From the NCBI RefSeq assembly GCF_000023845.1, contig NC_013170.1:1466501-1530500 (forward strand): a stretch of 64,000 nt of DNA, in the 5' to 3' direction. A model generated the notes under the pieces. The model was not told where the DNA came from. It did not search any database and saw only the letters and a list, made by a program, of their open reading frames with translations. How positions within the stretch are numbered: the first letter of the stretch is position 1; each line of letters starts with the position of its first letter. Below are positions 16,791 through 26,299 of this stretch, one piece after another. Both the position numbers and the translations under genes were made by a program. Origin of the DNA: Cryptobacterium curtum DSM 15641. GTDB lineage: Bacteria; Actinomycetota; Coriobacteriia; Coriobacteriales; Eggerthellaceae.

Positions 16791-18290
16791 CTACCCCTGA
16801 TAGCTAACGCGGGCACCCTGCGGTGTGTCTTCGATAGTGAACCCAAGATCGCTCATCCGATCGCGCACCGCATCGGCAAGGGCAAAGTTCTTGGCCTGAC
16901 GGGCAGCCGCACGAGCTCCGAGCAAGGCATCCACTGCATCAGAAGGCGATGTACCTGCGAAACCAGCCAGTTCAGCAGCAAGATCGACAACCTGTGCAGG
17001 ATAGCCACTCTCAGAAGGCTGCTGAACCACTTCAATGCCAAAAACGCCCATCAGTTCAACGATACTTTCACGCGCCTGTCGCAGAACGGGGATATCAGAC
17101 CGCGATACGGTTGCGTCACCGAGCTGCGTATTAAGGTCTCCCACCAACGTAAAAATAGCTCCGAGCGCACCAGCTGTATTGAAGTCGTCATCCATTGCGT
17201 AGATAAATTCATTACGCGTCTGCTGTACCTGGGCAAGCAGCTCTTTTGCCTTAAGGGGGCTCGGAATATCTGCGGCATTCGTTATGGCCCAATCCAAGCG
17301 AGCTACCAGCGCTTCAATACGCGCAAGGGCTGCAGCTGCCTCGGTTAAGCGCTCTTCACTAAAATCGAGGGGACTGCGGTAATGCGTCTGGAGCATCAAC
17401 ATACGCAACGAACGCGGATTAACACTCTTTAAAACATCGCGAAGCAACAAGAAATTACCGAGCGACTTACTCATTTTTTCAGCATTGATCTGCAACATCC
17501 CGCTGTGCATCCAATAATTTGTGAATGTTTCGCCCCAAGCCGCTTCGCTTTGAGCTGTTTCGTTTTCGTGATGCGGGAAGATCAAATCAGCTCCGCCGCC
17601 ATGCACATCGAATGGAAGCCCTAAATACTTACGCGACATTGCAGAGCATTCAATATGCCAGCCGGGACGACCTTGCCCCCAAGGTGACTTCCACGAAGGT
17701 TCACCCGGTTTAGCAGCCTTCCAAATAGCAAAATCAAGCGGATCCCGTTTGCGATCACCAATGCCCTCCACATGAGAAGCACGTAGATCGCGATGACCAC
17801 TCTCAAGTTCATCAATATCGCGATGAGATAAATGGCCATACGCAGGGAAACTCCGCACGCTGAAATACACATCACCAGCTGCCTCATAGGCATGCCCGGT
17901 ATCGATTAAACGCTGGACCAGCTCGATCATTTCAGGAATCTCTTCGGTTGCCCGCGGACGCTTATCAGGATCGAGCACGCCCATCGCATGCATGTCCTCA
18001 ATGAACGCATCCGTGTACTTGCGAGCGATCTCGGCCGCATCGCACTCTTCTTCACCGGCGCGCTTAATAATCTTGTCATCAACGTCAGTAACGTTTTGCA
18101 CAAACGTCACATCGAATCCGCGCCACATGAGATACCGCCGCACGATGTCGAACGACACAAACGTACGAGCATTACCAATATGAATGTAGTTATATACCGT
18201 CGGACCGCATACATACATGCGGACACGACCCACTTCAATGGTTTTAAAATCTTCCTTCTTACGCGTTTGTGTGTTATAAATCCTGATCAT
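16791..18290 (-). CDS. cysS: Cysteinyl-tRNA synthetase
   Basis: A class I synthetase of 499 residues that charges tRNA-Cys. HIGN (37-40) and KMSKS (272-276) are the ATP-binding signatures. C28, C215, H240 and E244 are in place as zinc ligands that recognise the cysteine substrate. The C-terminal helical and anticodon-binding part is complete. It starts 9 bp after the ispF stop, forming an ispD-ispF-cysS operon on the minus strand, a common bacterial order. Confidence 0.98.
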   Translation of the reverse strand: MIRIYNTQTRKKEDFKTIEVGRVRMYVCGPTVYNYIHIGNARTFVSFDIVRRYLMWRGFDVTFVQNVTDVDDKIIKRAGEEECDAAEIARKYTDAFIEDMHAMGVLDPDKRPRATEEIPEMIELVQRLIDTGHAYEAAGDVYFSVRSFPAYGHLSHRDIDELESGHRDLRASHVEGIGDRKRDPLDFAIWKAAKPGEPSWKSPWGQGRPGWHIECSAMSRKYLGLPFDVHGGGADLIFPHHENETAQSEAAWGETFTNYWMHSGMLQINAEKMSKSLGNFLLLRDVLKSVNPRSLRMLMLQTHYRSPLDFSEERLTEAAAALARIEALVARLDWAITNAADIPSPLKAKELLAQVQQTRNEFIYAMDDDFNTAGALGAIFTLVGDLNTQLGDATVSRSDIPVLRQARESIVELMGVFGIEVVQQPSESGYPAQVVDLAAELAGFAGTSPSDAVDALLGARAAARQAKNFALADAVRDRMSDLGFTIEDTPQGARVSYQG

Positions 18291-18299
18291 CGTATTCCT

Positions 18300-18794
18300 T
18301 TATCGTTGTTCTTCAAGCAGGGCAACCGCTTGAGCTGAAATACCTTCACCGCGTCCTTCAAAACCAAGATGCTCGGTTGTTGTCGCTTTGACACCTACGC
18401 ATTCCATATCAATACCCAATGCATCCGCCAGTCGTGCGCGCATTTGGTCGCGATAGGGTGAAAGCTTCGGCGCTTGAGCGGCAATAACGCTATCGATATC
18501 CACAATGGAAAACCCGGCTGAACGTACCGTAGCCGCAACTTGACTGAGCAACTGAAGCGAATCTGCTCCAGCAAAGGTAGGATCAGTATCGGGAAAGAGC
18601 TTCCCAATGTCGCCCGCCCGGGCCGCTCCCAACACCGCATCGGCCACCGCATGCGCCAACACGTCAGCATCGGAATGACCGGCGAGCCCTTTTTCATACG
18701 GAATCTCAACGCCGCCGATAATAAGTTTGCGATCGGATACGAGCGCATGGACATCGAAACCAAGACCAATGCGCAGACCGGTCGAATGTGTCAT
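18300..18794 (-). CDS. ispF: 2-C-methyl-D-erythritol 2,4-cyclodiphosphate synthase
   Basis: A 164-residue enzyme of the MEP isoprenoid pathway. 'GLGFDVHAL' carries the zinc ligands D14 and H16, '[19 protein letters not shown]' the third ligand and substrate loop, and '[20 protein letters not shown]' the conserved C-terminal loop. Its ATG overlaps the ispD stop by 4 bp. Confidence 0.97.
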   Translation of the reverse strand: MTHSTGLRIGLGFDVHALVSDRKLIIGGVEIPYEKGLAGHSDADVLAHAVADAVLGAARAGDIGKLFPDTDPTFAGADSLQLLSQVAATVRSAGFSIVDIDSVIAAQAPKLSPYRDQMRARLADALGIDMECVGVKATTTEHLGFEGRGEGISAQAVALLEEQR

Positions 18795-19660
18795 TTTGCG
18801 TCCTCTCGCAAGATAGAATGCACGGCAGCAGCCAGCATAAGATAATCCTCGGGAACAGTTAGCTTAATATTGTCGCGCTTACCTTCGACCACGAGAACCT
18901 TGCCACCCAATCGCTCGATAAGCGATGAATCGTCGGTTCCCACAAAGCCATCAGAAAGAGCAGCGGCATGTGCTCGGCGATAAATGCCAGCGCGAAAAAC
19001 CTGGGGGGTCTGAGCGTTCCAGAACACCGTGCGGTCGGGCGTGCCAACAATCACATCGTTTTCGACTACTTTAAGCGTATCAATGGATGGATGAGCAACC
19101 ACCGCACCATCAGAGTCGAAATTACCCTTCAGGGTATTGATCGTGTGCTCGATTAAGTCAGGGCTGATCAGAGGCCTTGCACCATCATGAAGCACAACAA
19201 ACTCAAAATCTTCGGGAACAAATTCTAAACCTGAAAGTGCTGATTCCTGACGGATCGACCCTGCCGGCGCCAATACAACTGGGGTAACAAATGGGAACGG
19301 GTCGATAGCGTGGGAAAGGTATTCAGCCTGGCGGTCTTCCGGACAAACCACAACGATCAGGCCGATATCAGCCACTGCATCAAACGCTTCAGCTGACCAG
19401 GTGAGCACTGGCTTACCAGCAATTTCTACCAGCTGCTTGCCACCTTCGCGACCAAACCGCTCTCCCTGGCCACCTGCAAGGATAATCGCAGCAGTCTTTG
19501 GATTGTCGCCAACCTTCCCCTCGAGACCGCTCAGGCTCTTAGTGAGGGCATCAAAATCGAGGTGTCCCAGCAGCTGTTCGGATATTTTAAGAGCTGAAGG
19601 AGCAAACACCGGATCAACGGTACCCATCGCGCGCTTGCTGATTGCATCGGTGTCTTTCAT
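18791..19660 (-). CDS. ispD: 2-C-methyl-D-erythritol 4-phosphate cytidylyltransferase, N-terminally extended
   Basis: Makes CDP-methylerythritol in the MEP pathway. The catalytic domain begins at residue 57 ([14 protein letters not shown]), with the other family motifs 'LHDGARPLI' and '[10 protein letters not shown]'. About 55 residues precede it ([20 protein letters not shown]...), absent from most IspD proteins; they show no recognised domain. The start could instead lie nearer the domain, but no internal ATG with a good ribosome site was seen. Coupled to ispF by overlapping stop and start. Confidence 0.95.
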   Translation of the reverse strand: MKDTDAISKRAMGTVDPVFAPSALKISEQLLGHLDFDALTKSLSGLEGKVGDNPKTAAIILAGGQGERFGREGGKQLVEIAGKPVLTWSAEAFDAVADIGLIVVVCPEDRQAEYLSHAIDPFPFVTPVVLAPAGSIRQESALSGLEFVPEDFEFVVLHDGARPLISPDLIEHTINTLKGNFDSDGAVVAHPSIDTLKVVENDVIVGTPDRTVFWNAQTPQVFRAGIYRRAHAAALSDGFVGTDDSSLIERLGGKVLVVEGKRDNIKLTVPEDYLMLAAAVHSILREDAK

Positions 19661-19752
19661 CCGTCGAGCCTCCTGTCAGTACTTATTCACCTTTGCCGCT
19701 TACTGCACTGTTTCATAATACGACATACTCACTGCCAAACAGGGCATATATA

Positions 19753-19791
19753 GAAAAAGTAACGGCACCATTCAGACACGGTACCGTTACT
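19753..19791 (-). terminator. Terminator of clpC
   Basis: On the reverse strand AGTAACGGTACC pairs with GGTGCCGTTACT (12 positions, one G-T) and is followed by TTTTT. It ends the clpC transcript 36 bp after the stop. Confidence 0.88.
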
Positions 19792-19826
19792 TCGCTCAAA
19801 TGGGTAAACGCAGGCTAAACTTTGAG

Positions 19827-22415
19827 TTAGTCAGTTGCACCACCTGCAGCCAAACCGCCCGAAGCCGACCCGCCGCCATCACGACTTAACGCGCGCCCAG
19901 TGTTGGACAGGTCATATCCGCGTAACAACAATTCAGCATCTTGGGCAATGCTATCGCGTTTGCGTGGCGCCGGGATCGACCCTGTGCCTTCTTTAAACAC
20001 CAGCTTGCCGTCTTCAAAATCGACATCGATAACCGATCCACTTGTCCAGCGTCCTTCAAGCACCTGGTCGGAGATCGGATCTTCCAGTAGACGCTGAATT
20101 GCGCGACGCAGCGGACGAGCCCCAAAGGTAACATCAGTTCCTTCGCTGGCAATATAGCGGCATGCTTCATCGGTAATATTGATCGTCATATTCTGAGCAA
20201 TCAAACGCTCGCGCAGATCGGCCACCATAAGCTTCACGATCTGCCCAATTTCATCCTTTGTCAGGCTCTTGAACACGATTGTTTCATCAATGCGGTTCAG
20301 GAATTCAGGACGGAAGAGCTTCTTCAGTTCGCTTGTCACCCGACTCTTGATCTCTTTGTCGGACAGACCCGATCCGCCTTCACCGAAGCCGAGCGTCTGC
20401 GTCTGCGCAATATCACGCGCACCCACGTTGCTTGTCATAATAATGACCGTGTTACGGAAATCGACAACGCGACCCTGTCCATCGGTCAGGCGCCCTTCTT
20501 CAAGAATCTCCAGCAAGATATTGAAGACATCAGGGTGCGCCTTTTCGATTTCATCAAACAACACCACCGAATAAGGACGTTGACGCACGGCCTTTGTGAG
20601 CTGACCACCTTCGTCGTAGCCGACATAGCCCGGAGGGCTGCCGATCAAACGAGAAACCGTATGCTTTTCCATGTATTCACTCATGTCAAAGCTCACGAGT
20701 GCATCTTCGCTGTTAAAGAGGAATTCAGCAAGTGCCTTTGACAGTTCGGTCTTACCGACGCCCGACGGACCAAGGAAGATAAACGAACCGGTGGGACGTT
20801 TCGGATCGGCTAAGCCACTACGTGCTCGACGAATCGCCTTCGATACGGCCGTAACAGCTTCATCCTGACCAATAATACGCTCGTGCAAGACACTTTCCAT
20901 ACGCAGAAGCTTATCGGCTTCGGCTTCGGTTAGATCAGACACCGGCACGCCGGTCGTCATGCTCACCACATCGGCAATATCCTCTGCCGACACGTTCTGC
21001 ACGTCTTTGCGCGACGACTCTTCCCAGCTCTTCTGCGCCTCGGCACGCTTATCACGCAATTGATCTTCTTGATCGCGCAATGTAGCAGCCTCTTCGAAGT
21101 CTTGATTGGCGATAGCCGCCTCTTTCTTCATGCGCATCTCGCGCAGTTCTTCGTCGATGTCGCGCAACTCGGGCGGAAGCGTCATGTTGCGAATGCGCAT
21201 GCGCGCACCCGCTTCATCAAGCACGTCGATAGCTTTATCAGGCAAAAAGCGATCCTGAATATAGCGGTTTGAAAGCGTGACAGCCGCCTGCAGCGCTTCA
21301 TCGCTGAAGTGCACCTGATGGTGTTCTTCGTAGCGATCGCGCAGACCCTGCATAATGCGCACCGATTGCTCTTCGTTGGGTTCGCCCACCGTAATAGGCT
21401 GGAAGCGCCGCTCGAGAGCTGAATCTTTTTCGATATGTTTGCGATACTCGTCGATCGTTGTCGCGCCAATCACTTGGATTTCACCACGAGACAGAGGCGG
21501 CTTTAAAATGCTCGCTGCGTCGATAGAGCCTTCGGCGGCGCCAGCACCAATAAGCGTATGCAATTCGTCGATAAACAGAATAATATCGCCCGCATTGACC
21601 ACTTCACGAATGCATTTTTTCAAGCGCTCTTCGAATTCACCGCGGTACTTACTGCCGGCTACCAAACTTGAAATATCAAGCGTGAACAGGCGGCGATTGC
21701 GCAAGATATCAGGCACCTGATTTGAAACAATCAATTGTGCCAAACCCTCCACCACAGCCGTCTTCCCAACGCCCGGTTCGCCAATGAGCAGGGGATTATT
21801 TTTCTGACGGCGGCAGAGTATCTGCATAATACGTTCGATTTCACCCGCGCGGCCAATAACCGGATCGAGCTTTCCGTCGAACGCTTTCTTGGTAAGGTCG
21901 GTGCCATATTCTTTCAGGGCACTTTCGGAAGGAGTGCTCTGTACATCAGGGTTAATCCGACCAGCAAACACCGCCGATTGTCCGACGAGATCGTTTAAGG
22001 CTCCGCGTACGGCATCACCCGTAACGCCCATGCGAGCAAGTACGTCGATAGCCACACCTTCGCCCTCGCGAATAATGCCCAGCAAAAGATGCTCGGTAGA
22101 AATGTAGCTCTGTCCCATCTGCATAGCTTCACGCAGGCTGTTTTCTAGCACCCGCTTAACCCTCGATGTGAAGCCCAAATGTCCCGACACATCGGTATCA
22201 GGATCGATAGCAACTACTTGCCGAATTGTCTGAACAGTCTCATCGTATGTAACATTCAAGCGATCAAGCGCTTGTGCGGCAAGGCCATCTTTTTCCTTAA
22301 TAAGCGCAAGAAGTATATGTTCGGTACCAACATAGGGCTGATGCAGAGTGCGAGCTTCGTCTTGGGCGATTACAAGCACCTTGCGCGCCTTGTCGGTAAA
22401 TTTATCAAATGACAT
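19827..22415 (-). CDS. clpC: ATP-dependent Clp protease ATPase ClpC
   Basis: An 862-residue Hsp100 unfoldase that feeds ClpP. In order: a double Clp-N repeat (1-145), first AAA+ module with GEPGVGKT (212-219), a UVR motif in the middle (about 429-464, 'KKEAAIANQDFEEAATLRDQ'), and the second AAA+ module with GPSGVGKT (549-556) and a C-terminal D2-small domain. The UVR region identifies ClpC rather than ClpA or ClpB. A glycine-rich tail ends the protein. A CIRCE operator lies 50 bp upstream, so HrcA control is expected; in many actinobacteria clpC is instead under ClgR. Confidence 0.97.
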   Translation of the reverse strand: MSFDKFTDKARKVLVIAQDEARTLHQPYVGTEHILLALIKEKDGLAAQALDRLNVTYDETVQTIRQVVAIDPDTDVSGHLGFTSRVKRVLENSLREAMQMGQSYISTEHLLLGIIREGEGVAIDVLARMGVTGDAVRGALNDLVGQSAVFAGRINPDVQSTPSESALKEYGTDLTKKAFDGKLDPVIGRAGEIERIMQILCRRQKNNPLLIGEPGVGKTAVVEGLAQLIVSNQVPDILRNRRLFTLDISSLVAGSKYRGEFEERLKKCIREVVNAGDIILFIDELHTLIGAGAAEGSIDAASILKPPLSRGEIQVIGATTIDEYRKHIEKDSALERRFQPITVGEPNEEQSVRIMQGLRDRYEEHHQVHFSDEALQAAVTLSNRYIQDRFLPDKAIDVLDEAGARMRIRNMTLPPELRDIDEELREMRMKKEAAIANQDFEEAATLRDQEDQLRDKRAEAQKSWEESSRKDVQNVSAEDIADVVSMTTGVPVSDLTEAEADKLLRMESVLHERIIGQDEAVTAVSKAIRRARSGLADPKRPTGSFIFLGPSGVGKTELSKALAEFLFNSEDALVSFDMSEYMEKHTVSRLIGSPPGYVGYDEGGQLTKAVRQRPYSVVLFDEIEKAHPDVFNILLEILEEGRLTDGQGRVVDFRNTVIIMTSNVGARDIAQTQTLGFGEGGSGLSDKEIKSRVTSELKKLFRPEFLNRIDETIVFKSLTKDEIGQIVKLMVADLRERLIAQNMTINITDEACRYIASEGTDVTFGARPLRRAIQRLLEDPISDQVLEGRWTSGSVIDVDFEDGKLVFKEGTGSIPAPRKRDSIAQDAELLLRGYDLSNTGRALSRDGGGSASGGLAAGGATD

Positions 22416-22465
22416 GTGCGCCTCGTTTCTTTGAGGTTTCGCGTAAGCTAATTTGTGTGGCTATC

Positions 22466-22492
22466 CTAGCACTCACTAATTATGAGTGCCAA
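22466..22492. promoter_or_regulatory. CIRCE (HrcA) operator upstream of clpC
   Basis: CTAGCACTC-N9-GAGTGCCAA agrees with the CIRCE consensus TTAGCACTC-N9-GAGTGCTAA at 16 of 18 arm positions, with exact spacing. On the reverse strand TTGGCA and TAGGAT, 18 bases apart, overlap it and may be the -35 and -10. HrcA itself is not encoded in the window. Confidence 0.88.
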
Positions 22493-22664
22493 CGACTCAC
22501 CTTCTTTTTGAGAATCTGATACCTTTCCGTAATACGAGGTGCACGCAAAAAGAATCGCACTTATTGCGCCGAACCATTACGCCTTACCGCATGTCTCGAG
22601 GTGGCGATATGTAATCAGCATTGCGCTTTACCGCCTGTATCGGGGAATCGATCGATGATTAGTG

Positions 22665-24980
22665 TTATTCAGCCGAGAAGGAATCTTTATTCGGGTCGAT
22701 TTCCTTCATCGCTGCAATAACGCTGGTAAACCATTCGTCGAGGTCCATTTCCATAAGCTCAGCTCCATGGGTAATTTGATCGCGATCACACCCAGCAGCA
22801 AAGCTCTTTGTCTTGAACTTTTTCTTCAGCGACTTCAGAGAGAAATCTTGCACCGATCGAGATGGGCGCACCATAACGCACGCATCAATAAGCCCTGATA
22901 ACTCATCACACGCAAACAGAACCTTTTCCATTTTTGCCTCAGGAGCAGGCAGTGCTTTATTCCAGTCGAAATTATGCGTTTGAATTGCACGCACCAACTG
23001 CGGATTCACGCCGAGAGGCAAAAGCATCTCGGCAGTCTTGACAGTGTGGTCATTCCCGTCGGGATACTCTTCCCAATCAAGATCGTGTAGCAAGCCGACA
23101 ATACCCCAAAACTCGATGTTATCTGGATCAAACTGAGCCGCGTAATAGCGCATAAGCCCTTCAAGTGTCTGACCATGCTCAATGTGAAACGCGTCTTTGT
23201 TATGCTCTTTCAATAGTTCGAAGGCTTTATCGCGACTGATACCAGCATCAAGCTGGTCACCTGGCTGAGGGGCAGGAACTTTTTTCCACGGGCTGTCGAT
23301 AGCTTCCACGTCTGATACGGTTGCTGCTTCTGTCGTGGGCTTTGTCGCGCAAGTCGTCCCTGTTGCAGAATCGGGCAGAGAAACGTCCCCTTCGGGCGCA
23401 GCAGTGGCCGTGGTCTTCTCTCCCGCAGTGCTCATAACTCCTTCGCCATCAATCGCAGCTGAACGCTGAGTATTTCGCTCAGGCCGCATATGGGGGAAGA
23501 GCAAAACATCACGAATAGATACTGAATCAGTCAGCAGCATAACTAAACGATCGATGCCAATACCAATGCCTCCCGCAGGCGGCATGCCATACTCGAGGGC
23601 GCGAACATAGTCGGTGTCGTACTCCATCGCCTCTTCATCGCCATGGCGTTTTGCTTCCATCTGGGCGGCAAAACGTGATTCCTGGTCAACGGGGTCGTTG
23701 AGCTCAGTAAAGGCATTGGCGTATTCATGACCGGCAATCACCAGCTCAAAGCGATCGGTCAGACGCGGATCTTTTGGCTTGCGCTTTGCAAGCGGGGATA
23801 CCTCAACTGGATAGTCGCAGACAAACGTTGGGTTCACAAGTGTGCGCTCACACAGCTCGTCATACAGCTCAAACATGAGCTTACCGGATCCCCAATCCTG
23901 CTTCCATTCAAGACCAAACCGGTCGAAAATCAAATGATACGTTTCAGGCGGCGTGTCGATATCAACTGTCTCCCCCACGACCTCACTAACTAATTCAGCC
24001 ATCGATACACTGCGCCATTCGCCGGAAAGATCGATTGACGTGCCTTGATAGGTGATGATTTCACTGTCGCACACCGCATGGAGACCAGCCTTAACAAAGC
24101 CTTCGCATAGCTGCTTCATACCGGCAAGATCAGAAAACGCGCAGTAAGCTTCCATCGTGGTGAACTCAGGATTGTGCGTAAGATCCATGCCTTCATTGCG
24201 GAAAATACGGCCGATTTCGTAAACGCGATCCATGCCACCTACCAGCAGACGCTTGAGATGCAATTCAGTCGCAATACGCAAATAGCACTCTTGATTGAGC
24301 GCATTGAAGTGAGTAATAAACGGCTTTGCGTTCGCGCCACCCATAATTTCTTGCAAAATGGGGGTCTCGGCCTCGTAGTACCCTTCTTGCGCCATATAGG
24401 TGCGACACGCTGAAATAATCTTCGACCGGTTAATAAATACCTGTTTAACCTGCGGATTGACAACTAGGTCAACGTAGCGCTGCCGATAGCGTGTTTCCTT
24501 ATCAGTGAGGCCGTGAAATTTTTCAGGGAGCGGACGAATAGACTTGCTCATGAGCTCGAATGAAGTTACCGCTACGGAAAGTTCACCACGCTTTGTGCGC
24601 AAAATCGTACCAGTCACAGCAATCCAATCGCCCAGATCGAAGTTCGTCATGCGACTAAATGCTTCGTCACCAAGCTCATTCACCCGACAGAACAGCTGTA
24701 TGTCGCCTTCACGCTCGCGCAGAACCATGAACATGATCTTACCCTGATTGCGAATAGCCATAATGCGACCCGCCATGGCAACAACATCTTCGGTACGCTC
24801 GCCAGCTGCGAGGTTGGCGTACTTCGCCTCAAGCTCGTCCACGTGATGAGTAACGGTAAACGCATGACCGTACGGGTCTTCTCCAGCTGTATAGAGCTCG
24901 GCCCGCTTGGCGAGGCGGACCGTCCGTGGGTCATCTTCAATGCGAGCAGTTTCTTCCTGCACAAGGGTTTCCTTACTCAT
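22665..24980 (-). CDS. lysS: Lysyl-tRNA synthetase fused to a C-terminal HD domain
   Basis: A 771-residue protein. Residues 1-500 are a class II lysyl-tRNA synthetase: OB-fold anticodon domain (about 65-150), motif 2 at 'RIFRNEGMDLTHNPEF' and motif 3 at 'GIGIGIDRLVMLL' (471-483). A low-complexity linker rich in Thr, Ala and Glu (505-585) leads to a second domain (586-760) with H602, H632-D633 (LLHDLDW), H645, H669 and D692, the pattern of a metal-dependent HD phosphohydrolase. Synthetases normally end near residue 500. AAGGAAG precedes ATG 24980. The HD substrate is unknown. The reading frame is continuous, with no break in the linker. Confidence 0.95.
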   Translation of the reverse strand: MSKETLVQEETARIEDDPRTVRLAKRAELYTAGEDPYGHAFTVTHHVDELEAKYANLAAGERTEDVVAMAGRIMAIRNQGKIMFMVLREREGDIQLFCRVNELGDEAFSRMTNFDLGDWIAVTGTILRTKRGELSVAVTSFELMSKSIRPLPEKFHGLTDKETRYRQRYVDLVVNPQVKQVFINRSKIISACRTYMAQEGYYEAETPILQEIMGGANAKPFITHFNALNQECYLRIATELHLKRLLVGGMDRVYEIGRIFRNEGMDLTHNPEFTTMEAYCAFSDLAGMKQLCEGFVKAGLHAVCDSEIITYQGTSIDLSGEWRSVSMAELVSEVVGETVDIDTPPETYHLIFDRFGLEWKQDWGSGKLMFELYDELCERTLVNPTFVCDYPVEVSPLAKRKPKDPRLTDRFELVIAGHEYANAFTELNDPVDQESRFAAQMEAKRHGDEEAMEYDTDYVRALEYGMPPAGGIGIGIDRLVMLLTDSVSIRDVLLFPHMRPERNTQRSAAIDGEGVMSTAGEKTTATAAPEGDVSLPDSATGTTCATKPTTEAATVSDVEAIDSPWKKVPAPQPGDQLDAGISRDKAFELLKEHNKDAFHIEHGQTLEGLMRYYAAQFDPDNIEFWGIVGLLHDLDWEEYPDGNDHTVKTAEMLLPLGVNPQLVRAIQTHNFDWNKALPAPEAKMEKVLFACDELSGLIDACVMVRPSRSVQDFSLKSLKKKFKTKSFAAGCDRDQITHGAELMEMDLDEWFTSVIAAMKEIDPNKDSFSAE

Positions 24981-25089
24981 TGCGCTTCCTTTCGCATCAT
25001 TGCGGCGCATTCATTACCTGCGAATATAACTGAACGCCTTCTCACACACATCTGTGTAGAGACGAAAACCATCCTGCAGAATGCAGCTA

Positions 25090-25560
25090 CTAATGCTCGA
25101 TCTTTTCGATGGTCATCTTAACTTCACGACCGGTCGGCCCTTCGGCGACGACGGTATCGCCCTTTTTGTGGCCGATAAGCGCAGACCCCACGGGCGATTC
25201 GTTGCTGATACGCCCTTCACGTACATTCGATTCAGCAGCACCGACGATGTTGAACACGCGCTGCGATCCACCAATGGCAACGGTCACGGTAGAGCCAATG
25301 CCCACCTTTGAAGAACGTTTAGGTGCCGCAACAACCGTAGCCTCAGACAGGATGCGATTGATTTCAGCGATACGTGCTTCGAGCAAGCCCTGCTCATTCT
25401 TCGCGTCATCATATTCGGAGTTTTCAGAAATATCGCCGAATTCACGTGCCACTTTAATGCGCGCACCTACCTCAGCACGCTTTTCAGTTTCCAGATAATG
25501 AAGCTCTTCTTCAAGCTTCTGTTTTCCTTCTTCAGTAAGAATATATGATTGATCAGCCAT
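25090..25560 (-). CDS. greA: Transcription elongation factor GreA
   Basis: A 156-residue factor that enters the RNA polymerase secondary channel and rescues backtracked complexes. The N-terminal coiled coil carries the acidic tip 'GDISENSEYDDAKNEQ' with the catalytic D and E residues, and the C-terminal globular domain ends 'GDTVVAEGPTGREVKMTI'. The length is typical. It precedes lysS by about 110 bp, an arrangement common in actinobacteria. Confidence 0.97.
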   Translation of the reverse strand: MADQSYILTEEGKQKLEEELHYLETEKRAEVGARIKVAREFGDISENSEYDDAKNEQGLLEARIAEINRILSEATVVAAPKRSSKVGIGSTVTVAIGGSQRVFNIVGAAESNVREGRISNESPVGSALIGHKKGDTVVAEGPTGREVKMTIEKIEH

Positions 25561-25601
25561 GTTATGTCCTTTGCTCTATTCGGCAAGCCAAGCAATGGAA
25601 A

Positions 25602-25630
25602 CGCGGCACGCGCAAAACGCACATGCCGCG
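25602..25630 (-). terminator. GC-rich hairpin between tatA and greA
   Basis: CGCGGCA (25602-25608) pairs with TGCCGCG (25624-25630), extended inside by further G-C pairs. On the reverse strand the tail is only GTTTCC, so it may be a weak terminator or processing hairpin. Confidence 0.45.
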
Positions 25631-25650
25631 CATGCCTCTGCTAGGCAGTG

Positions 25651-25908
25651 TTACTCAGCCTTTTTTGAACTCTTCGCGTCAACCTTCTTCGAAGTGCTCT
25701 TCTTTTCGTCAGATGTTTTCTCGTCGGAATCGTCAGTATCAGTGGTTTCCTCGACATCTTTCGAGCCGCCACCCATGCCGTCACGCAGATTCTTTACCGT
25801 CTTGCCAAGCGCACTACCAATCTTGGGAAGGTTTTTCGGCCCAAAGATGAGCAGGACAACCACCAAAATAATAACGAGCTCAGGAATGCCGATACCACCG
25901 AATTTCAT
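25651..25908 (-). CDS. tatA: Sec-independent translocase subunit TatA (copy 1)
   Basis: An 85-residue TatA/E protein: [30 protein letters not shown] (the conserved FG hinge and amphipathic helix), then a charged Asp/Ser/Lys tail. It forms the Tat pore. AGGAGGAG precedes the ATG at 25908. A second TatA at 39640 shares nearly the same first 35 residues. TatC is not in the window. Several Tat-signal proteins are encoded nearby. Confidence 0.95.
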   Translation of the reverse strand: MKFGGIGIPELVIILVVVLLIFGPKNLPKIGSALGKTVKNLRDGMGGGSKDVEETTDTDDSDEKTSDEKKSTSKKVDAKSSKKAE

Positions 25909-25987
25909 GTCTCCTCCTTGAAACACCGCGGGATATAATCCCGCGAAGAGTCCCGATCACGCGCAGTGGGCGCCTTTTCGGAAGAAA

Positions 25988-26018
25988 GGGATGCACCCTT
26001 ATTTGAGAGTGCACCCCC
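25988..26018 (-). terminator. Weak hairpin after tRNA-Pro
   Basis: On the reverse strand GGGGTGCA and TGCATCCC pair (one G-T) and are followed by TTTCTTCC, 10 bases beyond the tRNA 3' end. A plausible but imperfect terminator. Confidence 0.5.
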
Positions 26019-26028
26019 TATAGGTTCA

Positions 26029-26105
26029 TGGTCGGGATGACTGGATTTGAACCAGCGACCTCTGCGTCCCGAACGCAGCGCTCTACCAAGCTGAGCCACA
26101 TCCCG
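26029..26105 (-). tRNA. tRNA-Pro (anticodon CGG)
   Basis: The reverse strand folds as a cloverleaf: acceptor CGGGATG/CATCCCG, D-arm with AGCTTGGTAGAGC, anticodon stem CTGCG/CGCAG with loop TTCGGGA (anticodon CGG, reading CCG), and T-arm with GGTTCAAATCC. Discriminator A and an encoded CCA (26029-26031) complete the 77-nt gene. Confidence 0.97.
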
Positions 26106-26299
26106 TAATACCGCCATAAGTCTGCGGCGCAGCTATATTATCACAAGCCACAGAAAAGAAAAGAACTGAGAGCGCCGCTTGATAACTCAAAAATACCCAG
26201 CAAAAACTGCATAAATAGCGCTACCGGCTGAATACGTCAGAGGCATGTAACCGCTCAGCAAAGGTACTTTCCGCAAGATATGGAAACGTCAAAGCACCT

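Noticed and set aside
22665-23435. Separate HD-domain gene starting at an internal ATG (23435)
   Set aside because: The synthetase frame runs through without a stop, and no ribosome site was seen before that ATG, so one fused protein is the simpler reading.
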